Assembly: GCA_004295045.1 (NCBI GenBank)
Contig: SHND01000003.1
Location: 92,508-156,507, forward strand
Direction: 5' to 3'
DNA: 64,000 nt
Origin: Chloroflexota bacterium
Lineage (GTDB): Bacteria; Chloroflexota; Anaerolineae; UBA4142; SHND01
In this document: positions 18,026 through 26,181 of the stretch, piece by piece
Position numbering within the stretch: position 1 is the stretch's first letter
Layout: the number at the start of each line of letters is the position of its first letter
Translations under genes and position numbers: made by a program
Notes under the pieces: generated by a model
Databases searched by the model: none
The model's input: only the letters and a program-made list of their open reading frames with translations
Told to the model about the DNA's origin: nothing

Positions 18026-19276
18026 TTATTCAGACTCGGAACGCGTCAACTCGTGCGCGCGCAGCGCGAGTTGCAGCATCAAGCGCGTTTCCGCGTCATC
18101 CAAATCGAAACCACCCAACTCGCGGATGCGTTCGAGCCGATAGAGCAAGGTGTTGCGATGAATGTATAACGCGCGCGCCGTTTTCATCACATTGCTGCGA
18201 TTCTGAAAATAGGCGCGCAGTGTTTCCAACAGATGTACCTTGTCATTCTCCTGCTGCAACAGTTTGCCCAAGACTTGCTCCGCAAACGCGCGCAGTTCCC
18301 CTGTCTCCGCGAGCGGCAGCAGCAAACGATAAACGCCGAGACTCGCATACACTTGCGGTTTGTTATGACGCAAACGCGCTTCCAAATTCATCGCTTGCGC
18401 GGCTTGATGATAGGAGACGCGCGTTTCAAGAAAACGTGCGACAGGTTGTCCGATGCCGAGCGCCAATTTCGCGCGCGGAAATTCCGTTTGCGCCGCTTGC
18501 AAAATCGTTGCTGCCCATTGTTCCGCTTCGCTGGTGCCGCGTTCTGCGTTAACCGCATACAACGCGACGATTTCATTTTCGCGCGCTGACGACAAGACGC
18601 GCCCGCGCTGCCGTTTGACTTGTGCGCTCACAATCGTTTCCAAACGCCGCAGCGATGGCCTTTCGCGCCCCAGCCACTGCATCGTAATCACAACAAATGG
18701 ACCCGTTTTGCGGATGTCCGCGCGTTCTGCCCAACTCCGCGCGTCGGCTTCGGTGATGGCTTGCGCGAGCACAGCTTGAATCAAATCGCCGCGCAATTTT
18801 TTTTCGGCGACGCTTACGGCTTTCACTTTTGCCATCTCGATTGCGCACACGAGCGCGCCTTGCGCCGCAATCATTTTGTCGCGCGCATTGAATTCGTTTG
18901 TGCGCGCAATCAGCGAAACATAGCCGCGCGCGACGTTGCGCGTCACAATCGGCATCACGACACGCGCGCAGGTTTCAAAGACTTGTGTAAGCGGTTCACG
19001 GACTTGATGCGCTTGTTTGCGGTCATGCAATTCCGAGGGCAAATACGACGACTCTTGCAACGCTTCCAAGATGTCCGCCCAGTTCGTCAACTCGGGTATT
19101 GGAATTTGCGCGAGATATTGGAGCCGCTTGTCTTGAATCAGAACGGCGTGGCGCGAAAACTGCGCGAGGGCGCGCGCGATTTGCTCAATGCCTTGGTCAT
19201 CGGCAGAGAGCCGCGCGAGGTGTTGATAGATTTCAACTTGTTGGGCAAAGAGAGCTGAAGTGTTCGACTTGTCCAT
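18026..19276 (-). CDS. PucR/CdaR-type transcriptional regulator
   Basis: A 416-aa protein. The C terminus is the PucR helix-turn-helix, LLETLRAYFQNRSNVMKTA with ALYIHRNTLLYRLERI. Ahead of it is a GGDEF-like CdaR domain (LALGIGQPVARFLETRVSYHQA), and the first 170 residues look GAF-like. Such proteins respond to small metabolites and often activate nearby genes. The gene sits directly upstream of the ilv leader on the same strand, with a palindrome in between. Control of the ilv cluster is therefore plausible but unproven. Confidence 0.85.
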   Translation of the reverse strand: MDKSNTSALFAQQVEIYQHLARLSADDQGIEQIARALAQFSRHAVLIQDKRLQYLAQIPIPELTNWADILEALQESSYLPSELHDRKQAHQVREPLTQVFETCARVVMPIVTRNVARGYVSLIARTNEFNARDKMIAAQGALVCAIEMAKVKAVSVAEKKLRGDLIQAVLAQAITEADARSWAERADIRKTGPFVVITMQWLGRERPSLRRLETIVSAQVKRQRGRVLSSARENEIVALYAVNAERGTSEAEQWAATILQAAQTEFPRAKLALGIGQPVARFLETRVSYHQAAQAMNLEARLRHNKPQVYASLGVYRLLLPLAETGELRAFAEQVLGKLLQQENDKVHLLETLRAYFQNRSNVMKTARALYIHRNTLLYRLERIRELGGFDLDDAETRLMLQLALRAHELTRSESE

Positions 19277-19342
19277 GTGATAAAAAAATAGCTCGGCGGT
19301 TCGCCGAGCGCGTCATTGCAACTGGCAGCCATGTTAGCATTG

Positions 19343-19371
19343 CTGTTGTGTGCTGGCAAATGCGCTATAAT
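19343..19371 (+). promoter_or_regulatory. Promoter of trmI giving a leaderless mRNA
   Basis: TATAAT (19366-19371) is followed by 7 bases and then ATG 19379, so transcription should begin at or next to the A of the start codon. The -35 position holds CTGTTG (19343-19348) with a 17-base spacer, a weak match. Confidence 0.6.
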
Positions 19372-19378
19372 CTCACGC

Positions 19379-20290
19379 ATGAACAGACCGCAGTTCGGTG
19401 ACACTATTCTCTTGCTTGATCCGGAAGGCAAACGCATTATGGTGCGTTTGACGCCGAATCAACGCGTAGATTCGCATCTCGGCTTTATAAAACATGAAAC
19501 GTTCCTGGAATATGCCTACGGCTCGAAAATTCCGACGCAGTTGGGCGAAGGATTTGTCATGTTACAGCCCTCGCTCATTGACCTCGTGATGAAGGTGAGC
19601 CGCGCGACCCAAATTTTGTATCCCAAAGACATTGGCTATTTGCTCATCAAGCTGAACATTCATCCGGGGATGCGCGTCGTGGAAGCGGGAACGGGGAGCG
19701 GCGCGATGACGCTCGCGTTGGCGCGCATGATTCAGCCGTACGGCAAAGTGTTCACCTACGAAGAACGCGCGGAACATCAAGAAAACGCGCGCAAGAATAT
19801 CGAACGCGCGGGCTTGACAGAGTTTGTGGAATTTCGCGTGCGCGATATTCGCGCGGGTTTTGACGAACGCGACGCCGATGCGTTGTTTCTCGACGTGCGC
19901 GAACCATGGCTCTTTCTTGCCCAAGCACACGCGGCGTTGAAACCCGGCGGTTTTTTCGGTTCCTTTGTTCCCACCACCAATCAGGTCAGCGAAATGTTGG
20001 AAGAATTGGAGCGCATGAGCAACTGGGTCGAGCTCCAGGTCACCGAAGTGTTGCAGCGCAATTACAAAACGAATGCTGACCGTTTGCGTCCCGATGACCG
20101 CATGGTCGCGCACACGGGCTACATTCTCACGGCGCGTTCCGTTTCGGAACAAGTTGAACCCTTGCGCACAAAGCGCGAGAAAAAGTTTTTTCAAAAAGAA
20201 CGGCAGCGCATGAAAGGGGCAAGCGAAGCGAAAGACGAGCTGCAAGCAATTGAAGCGGAGGACGAGGATGAACGAACCGAAATTGGTTGA
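19379..20290 (+). CDS. trmI: tRNA (adenine-58-N1)-methyltransferase
   Basis: A 303-aa SAM-dependent enzyme forming m1A58 in the T loop of tRNA. The N-terminal strand domain (FGDTILLLDPEGKRIMVRL) is family-specific. The SAM motif is VVEAGTGSGAMTLALAR near residue 107, followed by YEERAEHQENARKNIE and the DALFLDVREPW acidic motif. A charged Glu/Asp/Lys tail extends the end. ATG 19379 is supported by the promoter directly upstream; further start codons at 19316 lie before it. A DUF2007 gene overlaps the 3' end. Confidence 0.92.
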   Translation: MNRPQFGDTILLLDPEGKRIMVRLTPNQRVDSHLGFIKHETFLEYAYGSKIPTQLGEGFVMLQPSLIDLVMKVSRATQILYPKDIGYLLIKLNIHPGMRVVEAGTGSGAMTLALARMIQPYGKVFTYEERAEHQENARKNIERAGLTEFVEFRVRDIRAGFDERDADALFLDVREPWLFLAQAHAALKPGGFFGSFVPTTNQVSEMLEELERMSNWVELQVTEVLQRNYKTNADRLRPDDRMVAHTGYILTARSVSEQVEPLRTKREKKFFQKERQRMKGASEAKDELQAIEAEDEDERTEIG

Positions 20291-20483
20291 AGTTTATACC
20301 GCGTATGGCGAAGCGCAAGCACAATTGATTCGCGGAAAGTTGGAAGCGGAGGGGATTCGCGCGATTCTTCAAAATGAGGCGTTGGGGACGTTGGGTTTTA
20401 CGATAGATGGGTTGGGCGCCTTTAAAATAGTTGTTGCCGAGCAGGACGAACAAGCCGCGCGCGAAATTTTGTCCGAGACGTAG
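20268..20483 (+). CDS. DUF2007 putative signal-transducing protein
   Basis: A 71-aa protein with the DUF2007 pattern: VEVYTAYGEAQAQLIRGKLEAEGI, then a strand pair and VVAEQDEQAAREILSE. Family members are small ACT-like folds of unknown role, often fused to zinc ribbons. ATG 20268 lies 23 bases inside trmI after a GAGGACGAGG purine stretch, so translation is probably coupled to trmI. Confidence 0.8.
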   Translation: MNEPKLVEVYTAYGEAQAQLIRGKLEAEGIRAILQNEALGTLGFTIDGLGAFKIVVAEQDEQAAREILSET

Positions 20484-20484
20484 A

Positions 20485-20529
20485 GGCGAAGCATTGACCG
20501 CGATGTATTCCATCGCACAATGCTTCGCC
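20485..20529. repeat. Long two-part hairpin between convergent genes
   Basis: GGCGAAGCATTG (20485-20496) pairs with CAATGCTTCGCC (20518-20529), and inside it GCGATG pairs with CATCGC. No strong T-run follows on either strand. It may still slow polymerase between the DUF2007 gene and the convergent methyltransferase, or be a dispersed palindrome. Confidence 0.65.
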
Positions 20530-20530
20530 C

Positions 20531-21262
20531 CTACCGTTTTTCCAACATCACCGCGTATCCATCTTCGGCGCGGCCGTCGCCGAAGATTTCTGCGACGCGC
20601 CAACCACACTGCCACGCCAATTCCATTAACGCGGCTGGCGCAATCCAAAACCAATCTATCTCTCTTTCGCTCATGCCGAATTTCAAACGCAGGCGCACGA
20701 CGCCGAATGCTTGACCGCGTTTCAAACGTTGTGCCCAATAGGCGCGATGTTTTGGGTTGAACATCCCCGGCGCGCGCGTTGTCGCCAAAATGCGCGCGCT
20801 TTTGTTTGTGACGCGGGCAAATTCGCGCAGCATTTTTTCCAAACCGGCGCGGCTGCCGCAAATTCCCAAATTGTTGCCAAACAGAATTACGGTTTCAAAT
20901 TCGGCGCGCTTGAATGGCAGTCGCTCGCACGCCGACGCCACGCGCACATCGCGCACGCCGCGCGCGCTGGCGAGCGCGGCAACGCGCGGCGAAGAGTCCA
21001 CTGCGGTGACACGCAATCCTTTGCGCTGTAAATACAATGCCATACGCCCCGCGCCGCAGCCCGCATCCAACACGCGCCCGCGCGCAAATTTCAAAGCCGC
21101 TTTTTCAATTGTCCAAAAATCGGGAAAGGTTGTGAAATACCACCCAACGTCTTCGATGTTGTGATAGCCATCGTCGCGCAACAAATCCAAATGCGCGCTG
21201 CCCGTTTCATAAAACTGCTCGAGCGCGTCTGCAAACGGATCGGACTCAATGAGTTGCTGCAT
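20531..21262 (-). CDS. Class I SAM-dependent methyltransferase
   Basis: A 243-aa enzyme. SAM motif I is GRVLDAGCGAGRMALYLQRK near residue 61, motif II VTAVDSSPRVAALA, and an ETVILFGNNLGICGS post-motif follows. The first 40 residues (FYETGSAHLDLLRDDGYHNI) look substrate-related. ATG 21262 overlaps the end of the epimerase gene by 17 bases, indicating coupled translation; an open frame further upstream is antisense-like extension. The pair probably modifies a nucleotide sugar or glycan, but the substrate is not evident. Confidence 0.82.
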   Translation of the reverse strand: MQQLIESDPFADALEQFYETGSAHLDLLRDDGYHNIEDVGWYFTTFPDFWTIEKAALKFARGRVLDAGCGAGRMALYLQRKGLRVTAVDSSPRVAALASARGVRDVRVASACERLPFKRAEFETVILFGNNLGICGSRAGLEKMLREFARVTNKSARILATTRAPGMFNPKHRAYWAQRLKRGQAFGVVRLRLKFGMSEREIDWFWIAPAALMELAWQCGWRVAEIFGDGRAEDGYAVMLEKR

Positions 21263-22202
21263 GGGATTGCGTGTTGCGCGATTGAAAACGCGGATCGAGC
21301 TTGAGGATTTGCGCCAGTCCCTCGCGTAACGCGACGCGCGGCGACCAATCGAGCAATTTTGAGGCAAGCGAAATATCGGCGACGAGACGCGAAACGCCCG
21401 ATCCCTCTTCGTCGTTATACAAGCGATGCACCCGCGTTCCAATCAAAGCTTCGATTTCGTCAACGAGCTGCGTCATCGTCGTATCTACGCCTGACCCAAT
21501 ATTGATGCACGCTTGATCAATGTTTTGCGCGATGGCAGCGCGCTCAAGGGCGCGCACGACGTCAGAGATATAGACAAAATCGCGCGACTGTTTGCCATTG
21601 CCAAAAACTACGAGCGAGCCGCCGCTCAGCGCCTGTTTGAGAAAACGCGGAATGACGGGCGCGTGCGAAGGCGGCAATTGCTGATGCGGACCATAGGCGT
21701 TGAAAATTCGCAAAACCACCGATTCAATTTTCCACAGCGCGCCAATCGCCTGCACATAATACTCTGCGGAAATTTTGCTCACCGCGTAGGGTGACGCCGG
21801 ACGCATCACGGCGTTTTCAGAGACGGGCTGATGCAATTGTTCACCATACGCCGCGCCCGAAGAAGCAAGAATCACGCGCCGCACGCCCGCATCCCGCATC
21901 GCCGTCATGAGCGCAACCGTGCCACCGACATTCACCGCGTTGTATTCAACCGGATACAAAATGGATTCTGGGACCGAAACACGCGCGGCGAGATGATAAA
22001 CACAATCCGTATCGCGCAACTGCCCCCACAATTTTGGAATGTCACGCACATCGCCGCGCGTAAAAACGACGCGTGGATCCAGTCCCGAATTTTCGCCCGC
22101 GCTCAGATCATCCAACACGCGCACGCCATGTCCCGCGTTCACCAGATGATTTGCTAACGCTTTGCCGATAAAACCGGCGCCGCCGGTGATTAAAAAATTC
22201 AT
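21246..22202 (-). CDS. NAD-dependent nucleotide-sugar epimerase/dehydratase
   Basis: A 318-aa extended short-chain dehydrogenase of the UDP-glucose 4-epimerase type. The cofactor motif is ITGGAGFIGKALANHL at the N terminus. DCVYHLAARVSVPES, ILASSGAAYGE with the catalytic Ser region, and the YxxxK motif SPYAVSKISAEYY follow. VLRIFNAYGPHQ and a REGLAQIL C terminus complete the pattern. Specificity (UDP-Glc/Gal, GlcNAc or another sugar) cannot be told. It is translationally coupled to the methyltransferase and lies near two glycosyltransferases. Confidence 0.88.
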   Translation of the reverse strand: MNFLITGGAGFIGKALANHLVNAGHGVRVLDDLSAGENSGLDPRVVFTRGDVRDIPKLWGQLRDTDCVYHLAARVSVPESILYPVEYNAVNVGGTVALMTAMRDAGVRRVILASSGAAYGEQLHQPVSENAVMRPASPYAVSKISAEYYVQAIGALWKIESVVLRIFNAYGPHQQLPPSHAPVIPRFLKQALSGGSLVVFGNGKQSRDFVYISDVVRALERAAIAQNIDQACINIGSGVDTTMTQLVDEIEALIGTRVHRLYNDEEGSGVSRLVADISLASKLLDWSPRVALREGLAQILKLDPRFQSRNTQSHAATH

Positions 22203-22337
22203 AGATCAATGTTCGAAACGATGTGCGTGCCCTTATTGACTGATGTTACGCAGTGGTAGGACGAATTTGTGCGATGGAGTTCATTGCTTTTGTCGTACGT
22301 TTGCATGTTATTTTTTAGCGAATGTGCGTAACATGAG

Positions 22338-23462
22338 TTACTGATAATGCGTTTGGTCGTCCGAATAATACGTTGGGTCGAGTGCATCATCCACTTGGCG
22401 GATAAAAATTCGCCAGATCGCAAACCCGCCGATGAGAACGATACCGAGCAAACTCAGAGCAATGATACCCGCCGAGCCAAGAATGACCGCGAGCGAAAGT
22501 CCATTTGTGCCGGTAGTAGCAGCGGCGCCACTGGCATCATCCGTCACGCCCTTTGGGATAAACTTGCGCACTTCGGGTACGCCCGTCGCGCGATTGCTGG
22601 CAACGGATTGTGGTGTCTCGGTAGAGACATGGGCGGGAATAGGCGTTGCCGGAATTGCTGTCGCCGTAGGTGGAACGCGCGTTGGACGCGGCGTTGGTGG
22701 TTCCGCGTCCGTAGGCGGGGGTTCCGTTGCCGGCTGTGTTGGTGACGGAGAGGGTTGAACTGTTTCAATCGGAATATCGCCACGCGGTAACAAACACATC
22801 ACATCAAAAAAGACTTTGTCACTGGCAGAGCTGCTCAAGTTGTACACACGCACAAAGACAGTGACCTGATTCGCCAATGCTTTGAACGTAATCCGCATGT
22901 CGGGATGATTCAAACTGCGTCCCGATGAGCCCGTTCCCACTTCGGGGCCCCACTGCACATTCACTGATTGCGGATCGGTGCCGCCGGTCGGATCATAACC
23001 AACACGGCGAATAATTACATCATCAAATTTTTGATTGTTTCCCCCGCCCGTATCGCGCAGCATCCCCGCCCAGCCAACGGAAAATTCGTACGACGCACCC
23101 GGGGTTACACCGGAAATGACTTGATAAATTCCGGAATCGAATCGCGTGCCGTCGCCATGAATGTATTGGGAAGAAGAACCGCCGATGTCGCCATTCGCGT
23201 TTTCATTGTCCGCGAGATCGAACGCGGGCCAATCGCCATTGATCAAGAACGCGTTCCACGAATTGGCGACAACTCCATGCGCGGTATCGTATCCGCCATC
23301 GGTGATGGAGCCGTTACGCGTCAAATTGTCACCGCGCGTAGTGCAGGGACCTTGCGCGTACACGCGCGGCGTAAGCGGCAGGAGGAGTTGGAACACCAGA
23401 GCAAAAACAAGCGCGGCGAAAACAATGCGAAAATGCGCCAAGCGCACAAAAACTTCTTGCAT
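22338..23462 (-). CDS. Anchored surface protein, jelly-roll-like domain (paralogue A)
   Basis: A 374-aa exported protein. A signal peptide covers about residues 10-37 (LVFQLLLPLTPRVYAQG). A globular beta-rich domain follows and contains RRVGYDPTGGTDPQSVNVQW and QVTVFVRVYN. Next comes a Pro/Thr-rich linker of about 60 residues, then a single membrane helix near residues 325-352 and a short cytoplasmic tail. The folded domain resembles carbohydrate-binding jelly rolls but I cannot name a family. It is clearly related to the gene upstream and 12 bases separate them. Confidence 0.75.
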   Translation of the reverse strand: MQEVFVRLAHFRIVFAALVFALVFQLLLPLTPRVYAQGPCTTRGDNLTRNGSITDGGYDTAHGVVANSWNAFLINGDWPAFDLADNENANGDIGGSSSQYIHGDGTRFDSGIYQVISGVTPGASYEFSVGWAGMLRDTGGGNNQKFDDVIIRRVGYDPTGGTDPQSVNVQWGPEVGTGSSGRSLNHPDMRITFKALANQVTVFVRVYNLSSSASDKVFFDVMCLLPRGDIPIETVQPSPSPTQPATEPPPTDAEPPTPRPTRVPPTATAIPATPIPAHVSTETPQSVASNRATGVPEVRKFIPKGVTDDASGAAATTGTNGLSLAVILGSAGIIALSLLGIVLIGGFAIWRIFIRQVDDALDPTYYSDDQTHYQ

Positions 23463-23474
23463 AGCTACTATACT

Positions 23475-24476
23475 TTACTTGCGGCGGAGCAAAAGAAACG
23501 CGGCGGCAGCCACCATCAGGATTGCCGCTGAAATACCGACAAGTCCAACCAGTCCAATCACGCCCAATTGAATTGCGTTCGATTGCAATGAATCGCTTTG
23601 AGCATCACTTGACGAAATTGCAACGCGCGTTCGCACGGGACGCGTTGTCGGCTGAGCTTGCGCGACGCGCGTGCGCGACGGATTTGGCATATCGGTCGGT
23701 TCCGTCAACGTTGCGGTGGGTTCCACAACTGCCTCTTCCGTAGGCGGAGGAACATCCGTCGGTTCCGGTTCGAGCGTTGGTTCCTGCGTAGGCGGTAGTT
23801 CGCGCGTAGGCGCGGCGGTAGGCGGCGGCTGTGTGGGCGCAGTTGTTGGTGTGGGCGGCGCGATTTGGATGGGCTGCATATCGGGATTTTCTTCCAGACT
23901 CGGCGTATCCACAAAAACGTCCACGTGTTTGTCGCCGTACGGATTGTTCACCCACAAAAAAACGGTAATGAAATCGGCGCGCGCGTATTCACTCACTTGC
24001 AGTGAATCATCTTCAAAGCGTCCTTTGCCAAAAAAATCGCCCGACCATTTGATATTCGGCGAATTCGGATCAGTGCCGCCAAAGGGATCAATGCCGAGAC
24101 GACGATTCACCTGATCGCCATCGTGCCAACCCTGCCCATTGATATTCACCACGCAAAATGGACACGAAAAACGATAGCCCTTGCCCGGCGTTACCTGGAC
24201 GCGCTGCCACACTTTGCGATCAAAGGGCGCGTCACCCGCGAACGTCAACGACGGACCTTTGGGCCAACCTTCGTGTTCCGTCAAGCCGATCCCGCCCGGA
24301 TTATCGCATTTCCAATCGGTTGTGCATGGTCCAGCATCGCCATAAAAATTGTCAAAGGTGCAGTCTTTCAACAATCCACATTTGGGATCAGCGGCAGAGG
24401 CAGGCGGAGAAGAAAAAGCAAAAATAAAGAGCGCCAGCAGAATCGCCGCGCTCGCTGCGAACATGGTTCTAATCAT
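23475..24476 (-). CDS. Anchored surface protein, jelly-roll-like domain (paralogue B)
   Basis: A 333-aa exported protein. The signal peptide ends near SPPASAADP. The ectodomain has two Cys pairs in its first half (CGLLKDC, and PCTTDWKC) and contains RRLGIDPFGGTDPNSPNIKW and FITVFLWVNN, which align with paralogue A. A Pro/Thr/Glu linker follows, with many TQPPPTAAPT-like units. It ends in a membrane helix and an RRK tail. Promoter boxes TTGCGA and TATAGT lie just upstream. The ligand is unknown; binding of sugars or another surface is a guess. Confidence 0.75.
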   Translation of the reverse strand: MIRTMFAASAAILLALFIFAFSSPPASAADPKCGLLKDCTFDNFYGDAGPCTTDWKCDNPGGIGLTEHEGWPKGPSLTFAGDAPFDRKVWQRVQVTPGKGYRFSCPFCVVNINGQGWHDGDQVNRRLGIDPFGGTDPNSPNIKWSGDFFGKGRFEDDSLQVSEYARADFITVFLWVNNPYGDKHVDVFVDTPSLEENPDMQPIQIAPPTPTTAPTQPPPTAAPTRELPPTQEPTLEPEPTDVPPPTEEAVVEPTATLTEPTDMPNPSRTRVAQAQPTTRPVRTRVAISSSDAQSDSLQSNAIQLGVIGLVGLVGISAAILMVAAAAFLLLRRK

Positions 24477-24486
24477 TACGCACGTA

Positions 24487-24514
24487 ACTATAGCGTAGAA
24501 TTTTAGAATCGCAA
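24487..24514 (-). promoter_or_regulatory. Promoter of the surface-protein pair
   Basis: On the minus strand TTGCGA (24509-24514) and TATAGT (24487-24492) are 16 bases apart. The start codon at 24476 follows 10 bases after the -10 box, so the 5' leader would be only about 3 bases. Confidence 0.5.
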
Positions 24515-24527
24515 AATTTCTTTGAGA

Positions 24528-24555
24528 TTGTCAATTCATCAAATCTCATTACACT
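24528..24555 (+). promoter_or_regulatory. Promoter of the carbamoyltransferase-like gene
   Basis: TTGTCA (24528-24533) and TACACT (24550-24555) are 16 bases apart. A TGAGATT/AATCTCA inverted repeat (24523-24529, 24542-24548) overlaps the -35 box and spacer and could be an operator. Confidence 0.45.
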
Positions 24556-24585
24556 TGCAACATTCATTCCGCAGCGAGGTAAAAC

Positions 24586-25413
24586 TTGGCATTGAAACTT
24601 GTCTCATCCACTGATTTGACGCGCGCCCAAATTGAATCACTCTTTGGGCGCGCCGATGAAATTGCGAACGGCGCGCTGCCGAATCTGGATCAAACAGGCG
24701 TCGGACTTGCGCTGTTCAACATCGCGTTTCCACTGCCGATCAATGCTCAAGAAATTTTGCGCGATGCGGGCGCGCAAATTACTCCAATTGAATCGGCAGA
24801 CAAGATCAACGCGGCGAGCGCGCAGGTTATTTTATTCAGCAGTCCACAAACCGACATCGCGCGCCAACTTTCTGGGAACGTCAGCGCCTCATTTTTGAAC
24901 GCGGGCGATGGGATGCACGAAAATCCCGTGCGCGCGTTGATGGACGCGTATGCAATTCGAACGCTGAAAGGCGAGCTGGGACAACAGCTCATTGCTATTT
25001 TGGGAAATCTAAAATTCAGCGCGGAGGCACATTCGCTCGCGCGTGTTTTGGGGATGTTCGGCGGACGAATTTCATTCGTCTCGCCCGCCGCGCTTTCCAT
25101 GCCATACGATTTGACCGATGAGGTGCGCCTGACCGCGTACGAAGTGGAAGAAACGAATGATCTGGCGACGACGCTCCGCAAGACCGACACGCTCTATTTA
25201 TCGAATATTGATTCGAGCCGCGTAGAGAAAAAAATCTACGACAAACAAAAGGATTTTTACAAACTGACGCCGGACATTTTCCGCGAAGCAAAAGAAGGGT
25301 TGGCGATTTTGGGCGAATGGGATGGAGCGGAGGAAATTTTGGCGACTACGCGTCCGCAGGTGGAGCGGGCGGGTCGAGCGATGCTGCTGGCGTTAGTTGA
25401 ATCGGCGCGCTGA
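24586..25413 (+). CDS. Aspartate-carbamoyltransferase-like pseudoenzyme
   Basis: A 275-aa protein whose whole length follows the ATCase/OTCase fold. LVSSTDLTRAQIESLFGRAD matches the start, FLNAGDGMHENPVRALMDAY the second-domain hinge, and GRAMLLALVE the end. Against E. coli PyrB from memory, the active site is gone: the STRTR loop is replaced by FNIAFPLPINA near 44-54, His134 aligns with N113, Arg167 with A146, Arg229 with N207, and HPLPR with GEWDG. Catalysis of carbamoyl transfer is therefore unlikely, and a binding or regulatory role is the inference. The start is TTG 24586 after GAGGT. Confidence 0.78.
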   Translation: MALKLVSSTDLTRAQIESLFGRADEIANGALPNLDQTGVGLALFNIAFPLPINAQEILRDAGAQITPIESADKINAASAQVILFSSPQTDIARQLSGNVSASFLNAGDGMHENPVRALMDAYAIRTLKGELGQQLIAILGNLKFSAEAHSLARVLGMFGGRISFVSPAALSMPYDLTDEVRLTAYEVEETNDLATTLRKTDTLYLSNIDSSRVEKKIYDKQKDFYKLTPDIFREAKEGLAILGEWDGAEEILATTRPQVERAGRAMLLALVESAR

Positions 25414-25415
25414 TT

Positions 25416-26177
25416 TTAGACATTGCGCCACATTTGCGCCAACCACACTTGCCGCCGAAAAGCGTAATACCCCATCAGCGCGCTCAACAGCAAGCCGTGC
25501 AAGCCATCGCGATAGCCCCGTAAAGTTACAAAGCGACGCACAAACTCGCGGACGGGCATGCTGACAAAGCTGCGGAGGCGCGGATGCACACCCTGCTCAA
25601 ACATTTCACGCGCCTCGAATCTTGTGTAACGCTCTTGTTTGGAACGAAATTGCGCCACCGTCTCGTAGTTGTAGTGAATGAGCGGCTGTGTGAGATAAAG
25701 CTCGCGTCCTTGCGCCAGAACCAACTCATGCACCGGGCGCAACGGATCAAAGTGCGCCCTCCCCTTTTTCAAAACGCGCGGCTGGTAATCGGGCGACCAG
25801 CCCGTATGTTGAATCCATTTTCCGAAAATGAAATTTCGGCGCGGAATCCAAAATAACACCTCGTCCGCGCCACTAGAATCAACTCGCGCAGTTTCCGTCC
25901 GTATTTCCTCACCCACCGCCGCGTCGGCGCGCTCATCCGCATCAATGAAAAAAATCCAGTCGCCCCGCGCCGCCCCCAGTGCAGCATTCCGCTGCGCGGC
26001 ATAATTGTCAAACTTACGCGTTTCCGTACGCGCACCCGCTTCACGCGCTATGGGAATCGTGGCATCGCTGCTGCCGGAATCGAACACGAGCATTTCGTCC
26101 GCAAACGCGCGGACGGATTCAAGACACGCGCGTAGATGTTTCGCTTCGTTGAGCGTGAGTACAACGACGGACAACAC
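25416..26177 (-). CDS. Family 2 glycosyltransferase, WaaE/KdtX-like
   Basis: A 253-aa GT-A enzyme. The N terminus SVVVLTLNEAKHLRACLESV is the nucleotide-sugar binding strand, VFDSGSSDATIPIAREAGA follows, and DWIFFIDADERAD carries the metal-binding DxD-type motif near residue 80. The C-terminal part, with ETVAQFRSKQERYTRFEAREM, is typical of the WaaE/beta-1,4-glucosyltransferase subgroup. It has no membrane helix beyond one short C-terminal hydrophobic stretch. It is convergent with the carbamoyltransferase-like gene (2 bases apart) and follows another glycosyltransferase by 4 bases. Confidence 0.87.
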   Translation of the reverse strand: MLSVVVLTLNEAKHLRACLESVRAFADEMLVFDSGSSDATIPIAREAGARTETRKFDNYAAQRNAALGAARGDWIFFIDADERADAAVGEEIRTETARVDSSGADEVLFWIPRRNFIFGKWIQHTGWSPDYQPRVLKKGRAHFDPLRPVHELVLAQGRELYLTQPLIHYNYETVAQFRSKQERYTRFEAREMFEQGVHPRLRSFVSMPVREFVRRFVTLRGYRDGLHGLLLSALMGYYAFRRQVWLAQMWRNV

Positions 26178-26181
26178 CGCG

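Noticed and set aside
22199..22423. 74-codon minus-strand frame before the epimerase
   Set aside because: No ribosome site, overlaps the surface-protein gene end, and low-complexity Ser/Asn/Thr composition.
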